DNA from: Algoriphagus lutimaris
GTDB lineage: Bacteria; Bacteroidota; Bacteroidia; Cytophagales; Cyclobacteriaceae
Direction of reading: 5' to 3'
NCBI RefSeq assembly: GCF_017051705.1
Contig: NZ_JAFIDJ010000001.1
Location: forward strand, 868,001 to 932,000
Length of the DNA stretch: 64,000 nt
Position 1 is the first letter of the stretch, and every line of letters starts with the position of its first letter. Of the stretch, positions 46,284 to 52,479 are shown one piece after another. Position numbers and translations under genes: made by a program. A model generated the notes under the pieces. That model had not been told where the DNA came from. It saw only the letters and a list, made by a program, of their open reading frames with translations, and did no database searches.

Positions 46284-46628
46284 AATAGTTAAAATTTTAG
46301 GTTGAAAAAAATAGAAAAAGAATGTGTATTAATCTGTAGATTAAGTAAAAATCAAATACAGCAAATGTCTCTTAAATAGACACTTAAGATACAAAAATTA
46401 TCTTTACGATGTTGGAAAAATGCAGGTTGTATTTTTGCAGAAATTACTAAAAAACCTAAGCTCTCAATGGGAATTTGGTTCTCAAATTAGAACCTAATTA
46501 GAGATAAAAGAAAAATTAGAAAATTTGACTAAAGCCTGGTACAAGGGAGTGAATTTTTGATAGGAATGGGCTAAAGCTTCATTTCTATTTAAATGTTTTG
46601 TGTTTCAATAGTATTATCGAAACTATGC
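46284..46628. other. Non-coding gap, AT-rich
   Basis: About 345 bases between the divergent cyclase operon and the leader of the 92-residue gene. TATTTTTG at 46430-46437 on the plus strand matches the Bacteroidota -7 box, but the TTG upstream is only 15 bases away and the distance to the next ATG is ~290 bases. No other structure seen. Confidence 0.35.
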
Positions 46629-46661
46629 ATAGCCTTCTACTTTAGCTGGAGGCTATATTTT
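46629..46661 (+). promoter_or_regulatory. Leader hairpin upstream of the 92-aa gene
   Basis: ATAGCCT pairs with AGGCTAT and is followed by ATTTTTG, 69 bases before the ATG of the next gene. It could be a terminator of unseen upstream transcription or an attenuator in the gene's leader. Confidence 0.3.
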
Positions 46662-46729
46662 TGTCAGCCCCAGCAAAAATTCGTATTTTAAAGAATAAGC
46701 GATTTAACTAAACCCAAAATAAACGAACC

Positions 46730-47008
46730 ATGGATAAATTAGAGAAACTGGATATGATGGATAAAATCCTGAGGGAATTTGAGGATTTGAGAAACAGTCA
46801 AACTTCTGTCCTAAAGAAAATATCCAAAATTGAAGCGGATAATATTAATCTGGGAGTGAAGATTTTGGAAGAAAAATTACCAGATATATTTTTTGCAGTA
46901 GATACCAATCTTGGTTTGGTTACTGAGTTGGAAGAAAAATTTCAGGAATATCGGGATCAATTCTACACCTCGAACAACCTGAAAGCATTACAGGAAGAAA
47001 GACCATAA
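46730..47008 (+). CDS. Small helical protein (92 aa), unknown
   Basis: A 92-residue, acidic, almost wholly helical protein (LDMMDKILREFEDLRNSQTSVLKKISKIEADN, LVTELEEKFQEYRDQFYTSNNL). It has a heptad-like pattern suggesting a short coiled coil. No signal peptide. Standalone gene with its own terminator. No family recognised. Confidence 0.6.
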   Translation: MDKLEKLDMMDKILREFEDLRNSQTSVLKKISKIEADNINLGVKILEEKLPDIFFAVDTNLGLVTELEEKFQEYRDQFYTSNNLKALQEERP

Positions 47009-47027
47009 AAATAAAGTTCATTCAGAC

Positions 47028-47071
47028 AAGGGAGTAGTTACACATTGGTGTATTGCTCCCTTTTCTTTTTT
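47028..47071 (+). terminator. Intrinsic terminator of the 92-aa gene
   Basis: AAGGGAG pairs with CTCCCTT, then a pyrimidine/T-rich tract. Confidence 0.7.
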
Positions 47072-47167
47072 TCCAAGTATTCTAGGGACATCATAAATCT
47101 GAGCTCATTGCAGGTTCAAAATTCAGCAGCTTTCCTGATCGTTGGTTGGGAAGGTTAGTTGAAACTG

Positions 47168-47482
47168 TTAGAATGGATCAGGCTTCGTTTCCGGGTGTTT
47201 TTCCCAATACTGTACAATGGAAGGCATGTATTCGTCGCTTTCAATGGTCCCTTGTAAATCTGCTTTCTGACCTATGTACAGATATACCTTATTGTCCTCG
47301 ACTTTTTCTACCGTTAGAGCATCCTTTTCAAGAATACGTTTGACACGTTCCCATTCTTTGGGATCAGTCACAAAGGTTTCGAAACGAATATAAAATTCTT
47401 CTCCAATGGGAGGAATAGGGTAGTCGCTTGGGATTTCAACACGTACGACCGGGTCTGTGGGGATAATAATTTTTAGGCTCAT
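47168..47482 (-). CDS. Small protein (104 aa), unknown
   Basis: 104 residues with an N-terminal beta region (LKIIIPTDPVVRVEIPSDYPIPPIGEEFYIRFETFV), then an alpha/beta part (EWERVKRILEKDALTVEKVEDNKVYLYIG). No signal peptide. Stands alone and is divergent from the nuclease/phosphatase gene. No family recognised, but codon pattern and amino-acid composition favour a real gene over the overlapping plus-strand frame. Confidence 0.55.
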   Translation of the reverse strand: MSLKIIIPTDPVVRVEIPSDYPIPPIGEEFYIRFETFVTDPKEWERVKRILEKDALTVEKVEDNKVYLYIGQKADLQGTIESDEYMPSIVQYWEKHPETKPDPF

Positions 47483-47619
47483 TGGGTTTTCTGGTTTAAT
47501 TAAAGCTAGTTAGGATACGGGAGAAAGACAATTGGAGACGGATTTCTAAACTAATTTATCAATGGTTTTCTCCAGATTTGTTTAATTGGTATTTCAAGGG
47601 AACTTTTAAAAAAATTAGA

Positions 47620-48459
47620 ATGAAAAAACAGCTCATTGCGTTAATCGCATTTTTCCTGTGCACCTGCACATTTGGACAAGAAGTCAAAGACATCAAGGTG
47701 TCTAGCTTTAATTTAAGAATGGACACACCTAATGATGGGGTCAATGCTTGGCCGAACCGAAAAGAAATGGTCAAAGCCTTGATCCAATACCATGACTTTG
47801 ACATCATAGGAACTCAGGAGGGATTTACCCATCAATTAAATGACCTATTGGAAATGCCAGGCTTTGCCTTTATCGGTGCGGGTCGAGATGATGGGAAGCA
47901 AGGAGGGGAGCATTCTGCTATTTTATATAAGACCGACCGATTTGAAGTGATGGAATCAGGCGATTTTTGGTTACGGGAAAATCCAGAGGAACCCGGGTTG
48001 GGTTGGGATGCCACCTGTTGTAATCGAATTGCTTCCTGGGGCTTATTCAAAGACTTGGAAAGTGGAAAAGAGTTTTATGTATTCAATGCCCATTTTGATC
48101 ATCAGGGAGTCATTGCCAGAAAAGAATCGGGGAAGTTGATGGTGAAAAAAATCCAGGAAATTGCCCAAGGAAAGCCGGTGATCTGTACTGGGGATTTTAA
48201 TTCCACTCCGGATACCGAACAAATCATCTCCCTATCAACCTTGCTGCAGGATTCCTATCAGGTATCCAAACTACCACCTTATGGACCTGTGGGAACAACC
48301 AATCAATTTGTTTTTACTGCCCCTATGAAAAGCCGAATCGATTATGTCTTTGTCAGTGATGATTTTGAGGTATCCAAATATGCGGTCTTGACCGATGCCT
48401 TAAATCAACGCTATCCTTCGGATCACTTACCAGTGGTAGCGACGGTTAATTTTAAATGA
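47620..48459 (+). CDS. Secreted endonuclease/exonuclease/phosphatase (EEP) family protein
   Basis: 279 residues from ATG 47620, which opens a signal peptide (LIALIAFFLCTCTFGQ). A start 42 bases earlier is disfavoured. The EEP fold is marked by KVSSFNLRMDTPNDGVNAWPNRK, DIIGTQEG (metal-binding Glu), FNAHFDHQG, VICTGDFNSTP (catalytic Asp/Asn) and the terminal YPSDHLPVVATV (catalytic Asp-His). Bacteroidota members of this type are secreted phosphodiesterases or nucleases of unknown substrate. Confidence 0.9.
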   Translation: MKKQLIALIAFFLCTCTFGQEVKDIKVSSFNLRMDTPNDGVNAWPNRKEMVKALIQYHDFDIIGTQEGFTHQLNDLLEMPGFAFIGAGRDDGKQGGEHSAILYKTDRFEVMESGDFWLRENPEEPGLGWDATCCNRIASWGLFKDLESGKEFYVFNAHFDHQGVIARKESGKLMVKKIQEIAQGKPVICTGDFNSTPDTEQIISLSTLLQDSYQVSKLPPYGPVGTTNQFVFTAPMKSRIDYVFVSDDFEVSKYAVLTDALNQRYPSDHLPVVATVNFK

Positions 48460-48461
48460 AT

Positions 48462-48620
48462 TTATTCTTGATAGAGCCGGGGTAATGTCAAATCATTGGG
48501 TTTTGGCAGGATTGGCGTTAATCGGGAGTTGTCTTGTCGCCAAAACAGGTAGCTGCTATCGTGGACTTCTCTCCACATCGTACCGCCGGCCCGTGGTCAC
48601 TTCCGCCCACCGCATCTCAT
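48462..48620 (-). pseudogene. GC-rich remnant with a C-terminal-like reading frame
   Basis: A block around 48525-48620 is clearly richer in G+C than its surroundings (for example CCGCCGGCCCGTGG). On the minus strand a frame of about 43 codons, ending at TAA 48462-48464, reads AGGTMWREVHDSSYLFWRQ and continues to LYQE. It looks like the end of a lost or foreign gene, cut on its upstream side. It is not recognised. Confidence 0.3.
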
Positions 48621-48691
48621 AGATTAGAAATTCTGCTAACTAACCTTCGGATAAGGTTTGAAAACACATTACATCTAATTCTTTAATAGAC

Positions 48692-48716
48692 ATATGGAGC
48701 AATATTATCCATATGA
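48692..48716. promoter_or_regulatory. Perfect inverted repeat upstream of the Por-secreted protein
   Basis: CATATGGA and TCCATATG are separated by nine AT-rich bases, about 155 bases before the ATG at 48872. The form is that of a dimeric regulator site. No regulator is known. Confidence 0.3.
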
Positions 48717-48871
48717 GAAAAATGTCCTTTCACTTTGTAAATCAGGTTATTTTTATTAAAATAGTACAATAAAACATATGAAAAATATAATAAATACAGA
48801 TTCATGTAGTTCTTTGCTTATAAAAAGCATTTCATTTAAAATCAAGCATTTGAGATCTCTTCCAGAGAAAA

Positions 48872-50536
48872 ATGAAAAGTATATTTCTGACATATCTTAT
48901 CTTTCTTGCGCTACTTTTTTTTGGCGGAAATATTTATGCCCAGACCTATACCTATAATCCTAGTAAGGCTAATTGCACATCGAGGTGGACGGATGGAAAT
49001 TGCTGGGACAAAGTAAATATCAGTGGCTGTTCAAATAATTCAACTAGCCTGTATCCGCCATTGGTGTCAAGTGCAAGCTTACCTGGTTATAATAATTTCA
49101 AGAACTACTGTGAAGTAAAAGTATATATCAATCATAATTTGCTTATTGATCCGGGTTTTGACTTTGGATTTTTAGGGCCGGATTACAAAATATTTCTAGG
49201 AGATAACGTCTCACTTACCACTCCGAGAAATCTTTTTTTACTGGAAAGAGCTACTGTGAGATTTTTAAAGTCATCAGGAACCAGTAATGCTTTGGTCAAT
49301 CTGTTAAATATATATTATGTAAAACAGGCAAAATTTTATATTGAAGATAGGATAGTAGTAGAAAGTTATAATATTATACACCCAACTAGCAGCCAATATG
49401 AGGGGATCCTTTTCCATATAAATCCTTTGGGGGTTTTGAGAGTCTTCGATACCATGGCTTTTTTAAATGGAAATTCTAATAAGGTAGTAGTCGAAGGACT
49501 TTTCGAAGTTTCAAATTTTTCGCTTGATGCCGGCAACCCAGGTTTTACAGCTTCTGATATTAGTTTGAAAAACGCGCTACTGGTTAAAGGAACTGGTAGG
49601 TCCAATGTCTGTAGTGGAATCACTATAGCGGGTGATTCTTATGTAGCAGTAGAAGCAAATGGCACTCTCAATATTAAGTCCTTTAATTTGAGTGGCTCGA
49701 CCATATTTGAAAACTGGGGGAACACAAATTCGAAATCTGTTAATATTTCCGGCGAACCTCGCTTTTGGTTGTATTCCAATTCCCATTTTAATAATCAAAC
49801 CTTTACAAAAATCTCAGGAACGCCTCAATATGTTAAGTGTGGAACTACTGTTTCTAGTATCGATACTAACGTTGCAGGATGTACAGCGGGATATACTATA
49901 ATAAGTGATCAGAATTACTGGGATTCTTCCACTGGAGATTGGTGTTTTAGAACTTTGCCGATTGGGTTTATAGATGAAAAACTTGATTATAATAAGCATA
50001 GTAAAACCATAGTCCTTCATTGGACTACTACCAAAGAAATGGAAAATGGTCATTTCGAAATAGAAAGGTCGATTAATGGTGTTGATAATTTTGAAAAAAT
50101 CGGGGTAGTAAAAGGAGTTGGTTTTTCCGAGAATAATGTTTCCTACCAGTTTAAAGATGAAAAATTTCCAATTACTGGTGAGCGATTGTATTATCGGATT
50201 CGGCATGTGGACTCAAATGAAGATTATTCATTTGGCAATGTTATGTCGGTTTTGCCTATTACTGACAACACGATCGCAGCTAAATGGTATGCTTATCCAA
50301 ATCCGAATAAAGGTCAATCACTTAAGGTCAATCTAGGAAATGTAAAGTTGACTGAACCCATCGAATTCCGGGTTTTCTCTCAATTTTCTCTGGGCCAACA
50401 TTACAAGGCTTATGGTGAAGCGGAAATGAATCGAAAATTGGCTGAAATAGTCGGGAGCTTACCCAATGGACTTAATTTTTTGGAGGTTAGATCTGGAAAT
50501 CGAACTGAAATTCTCAAGATTTTGGTAGAGAAGTAG
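48872..50536 (+). CDS. Por-secretion-system (T9SS) exported protein with C-terminal sorting domain
   Basis: A 554-residue secreted protein with a signal peptide (IFLTYLIFLALLFFGGNIYAQ). The N-terminal ~340 residues are a beta-helix-like, adhesin-type region rich in Asn, Ser and Val (YNPSKANCTSRWTDGNCWDKV, ALVNLLNIYYVKQAKFYIED). A short linker leads to a fibronectin-like segment (FEIERSINGVDNFEKIG). The final ~80 residues are a type A sorting domain beginning AKWYAYPNPNKGQSLKVN. Such proteins go through T9SS to the cell surface and often mediate adhesion or gliding. No enzyme motif is seen. Confidence 0.82.
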   Translation: MKSIFLTYLIFLALLFFGGNIYAQTYTYNPSKANCTSRWTDGNCWDKVNISGCSNNSTSLYPPLVSSASLPGYNNFKNYCEVKVYINHNLLIDPGFDFGFLGPDYKIFLGDNVSLTTPRNLFLLERATVRFLKSSGTSNALVNLLNIYYVKQAKFYIEDRIVVESYNIIHPTSSQYEGILFHINPLGVLRVFDTMAFLNGNSNKVVVEGLFEVSNFSLDAGNPGFTASDISLKNALLVKGTGRSNVCSGITIAGDSYVAVEANGTLNIKSFNLSGSTIFENWGNTNSKSVNISGEPRFWLYSNSHFNNQTFTKISGTPQYVKCGTTVSSIDTNVAGCTAGYTIISDQNYWDSSTGDWCFRTLPIGFIDEKLDYNKHSKTIVLHWTTTKEMENGHFEIERSINGVDNFEKIGVVKGVGFSENNVSYQFKDEKFPITGERLYYRIRHVDSNEDYSFGNVMSVLPITDNTIAAKWYAYPNPNKGQSLKVNLGNVKLTEPIEFRVFSQFSLGQHYKAYGEAEMNRKLAEIVGSLPNGLNFLEVRSGNRTEILKILVEK

Positions 50537-50572
50537 GTTTAATTTTTTTGATCAAAGCAATAAAGAGAACAC

Positions 50573-50645
50573 AAAGACCACTCGGATTAAACACCCTCCG
50601 TTGTGGCGGAGGGTTAGGGGATTTTCTCCTTCGGTCTTTTTTTTA
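50573..50645 (+). terminator. Composite terminator with nested stem
   Basis: ACCCTCCG pairs with CGGAGGGT as an inner stem. An outer AAAGACC / GGTCTTT pair encloses it and is followed by eight T residues. It ends the Por-secreted protein gene. The rest of the ~310-base gap to the next gene is AT-rich without other marks. Confidence 0.7.
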
Positions 50646-50847
50646 TTTGGCTTGTACAAGAGGATGTCAACCTGAGGAATTTAAGCTCTGGTAATAAAGA
50701 GGATAGGAGATTTTAACTCTGTCAATTTTTTAATAAACTTCTTATCCCTAAGACCTTAATTATGTTCTACTAACTATTTGGTTTTATTGATTTAAAACCT
50801 TAATTACTTTTAGTTATTCTTTAATTCACACTTAAATATTTTTCATT

Positions 50848-51327
50848 ATGGCGATTGAAAACAAAATCTCAATCACGATCCCAGAGACGGATCTTCAGGC
50901 GGCAGCTGATGCCATCAACACCGCTAGGGAAATTTTAGCTCCCTATTTAATTGCGTTGACACCGAAGGAACGAATGATCCTTTCGAAGATGTCAGATGGC
51001 ACCCGACCTTTTGTGGAGAAGTTCATGGATTATGTACCAACCGAACCTTCCTTTTTGCCTCGTTTTGTTCCGGTGGAAGAAATGCAAAAGGACTGGAAAT
51101 CAAACAAGAAGATGGATAGTGTTTATAAGTCTGCCATGTTGCTCTGCAATGATTTGAATGACACGATGATGCTTGCTGGTTCGGAGGTGTATGAAGCTTC
51201 CTTAGCCTATTACAATTCGGTGAAAATTGCCGCCAGAATGCGGGCCCCAAATGCTTAGGGAATTTACGATGACCTGAAGATGCGTTTCGAAAGGCAGGGC
51301 AAACGAAAACCAGAAGCAGAAGCCTAG
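50848..51327 (+). pseudogene. Small gene with premature amber codon; frame continues to full length
   Basis: ATG 50848 opens 136 codons up to TAG 51256-51258. The same frame continues for 22 codons, reading GIYDDLKMRFERQGKRK and a short acidic end, to TAG 51325-51327. A family I recall from Bacteroidota ends in a similar tail, 'Y.S.K.AA..G.P.AK.IYDDLK.RFPG', so the first TAG probably replaces a sense codon such as AAG. The main part is helical (ISITIPETDLQAAADAINTAREILAPYLIALTPKERMILSKM). The product is of unknown function. Recent mutation, sequencing error or tolerated truncation are all possible. Confidence 0.6.
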
Positions 51328-51418
51328 AGAGAATCTACTACAATACCCAATTGTACCTGGTCATTAGATCCGGTTTTTTTATGCCTTAGTATCAAAGCTT
51401 CCTTTAGATGGTGATGCA

Positions 51419-51453
51419 GGTCAATTCAATTAAAATCCAATCATCCTTTTCAA
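51419..51453 (+). repeat. Direct repeat, left copy
   Basis: GGTCAATTCAATTAAAATCC and the following 15 bases recur at 52108-52142 with two mismatches in 35 bases. The two copies lie 689 bases apart and bracket the hairpin-rich segment. Confidence 0.7.
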
Positions 51454-51565
51454 CGGTAGAGGCAGTCTCAAAAGTCGATTAATTGTCAGCTTGGGTCTTT
51501 AATATTCATCGAAAACCCAAAAAGGGAATGACAGGTTTTTTTATGTTTGGCACTTTTGAAATACC

Positions 51566-51728
51566 AAAAGTCCCCCTCCACGATAGTTATCGGGAGTCTT
51601 TTGCCTGAATCGGCTTGAAAATGCCTTCGGACATTTTCTGCCAGATTGGGTCAAACGCTAAAAATCAACGGATTTCCGAACAAGTTCGGAACTAGCCGAT
51701 TTTCTTAACGCTTATTGACTCCAATCTG
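51566..51728 (+). ncRNA. Cluster of hairpins, possible structured RNA or mobile-element end
   Basis: Three consecutive stem-loops. 51566-51602 is an AAAAGTCCCC...GGAGTCTTTT outer stem with an inner CGATA/TATCG. 51617-51638 is GAAAATG/CATTTTC with a CCTTCGGA loop. 51642-51728 is a long imperfect stem that starts CAGATTGG and ends CCAATCTG, with a perfect inner TTCCGAAC/GTTCGGAA at 51674-51691. An intrinsic-terminator-like stem with eight T residues follows at 52035-52072. No promoter can be defined, so RNA status is inference. Confidence 0.35.
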
Positions 51729-52107
51729 TCACCAGCCACTTCAAAGCAAATCGTCAATTGATATTTCATGTGATATTTAAAGATTTTAGGTTGGACCCGC
51801 CTTCCAATTTTGGGTGTTAAGAAATCAATTGTGAGGGTGGTAATTAGGAGGCTTGTTTGACGAAAAATTTGCTATCCTTAACATCATAATTTGGCAAGAT
51901 TTAATGTAAAATTGAGGAGTTTGCCGACGTTTGGGGAGAAAATTGATTTTAACCCAAAAATGGACAGCGGTGGGTTTTTTGGTCCTTTTTCACCTACAGG
52001 AAAAAGGACGTAGAAGTTAAATACCAGTAAGGGTGGATTGTGAAATTTAAAACTGAATCAATCCTTTTTTTAACAAATTATTCTGTTGTCATTATCAGGA
52101 TGACCCT

Positions 52108-52142
52108 GGTCAATTCAATTAAAATTCAATCAACCTTTTCAA
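52108..52142 (+). repeat. Direct repeat, right copy
   Basis: Partner of the repeat at 51419-51453 (33 of 35 positions identical by my alignment). Confidence 0.7.
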
Positions 52143-52261
52143 GAAATCAACTCTTGTTGGAATAGGCTTAACTACAAGGATCATATCGGCTTTTAAACAA
52201 ATCTACCAATTCGGTACTTCCAACGACCAACAAGCAGGGTATTGAGAATAGGGCCTTTGTT

Positions 52262-52430
52262 AAATAGGTGAACGATCTATTCTAAAAGATGATCTAGTCT
52301 ATTTTAAAGAGTAACTAGCTATTCAAAAAGGATCACCTAGTATGCTATAAGAATACCCAACTAGGCTAAAAGAGAAATCAGTTAACCAAATTAGCTAACC
52401 AATTCTCCAAATTAGGTAGCCAGTTATCCT
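52262..52430. repeat. Degenerate ~21-base tandem repeats
   Basis: About eight loosely related units carry a shared core such as CTAGTCTATTTTAAA, CTAGCTATTCAAAAA and CTAGTATGCTATAAG, drifting into GCTAACCAATTCTCCAAATTA at the right end. Spacing is 18-27 bases. They resemble an old, eroded tandem array, not a CRISPR array. Confidence 0.45.
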
Positions 52431-52479
52431 TTGCCCCCCTAGGGGGTACCTCCGAGGTGGGGAGGGGTACTTCTGAATC

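Larger units (their letters stand above)
51328..52479. other. 1.15 kb non-coding region with hairpins and repeats
   Basis: No credible gene in either direction. From left to right it holds a direct-repeat copy (51419-51453), a cluster of hairpins (51566-51728), further hairpins including GTCCTTTTT/AAAAAGGAC (51982-52009), a terminator-like stem with a T-tract (52035-52072), a second direct-repeat copy (52108-52142), a degenerate ~21-base repeat array (52262-52430), and a CCCCCTAGGGGG palindrome (52435-52446) just before the stop of the DUF2357 gene. Confidence 0.7.

Noticed and set aside
46430-46437. TATTTTTG as a firm promoter -7 element
   Set aside because: The TTG is only 15 bases away instead of ~19, and the next gene starts ~290 bases downstream. 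Kept only as a note on the gap.
51256-51258. TAG as a recoded pyrrolysine or suppressed codon
   Set aside because: Nothing in the window suggests recoding, and the other genes end normally in TAG.
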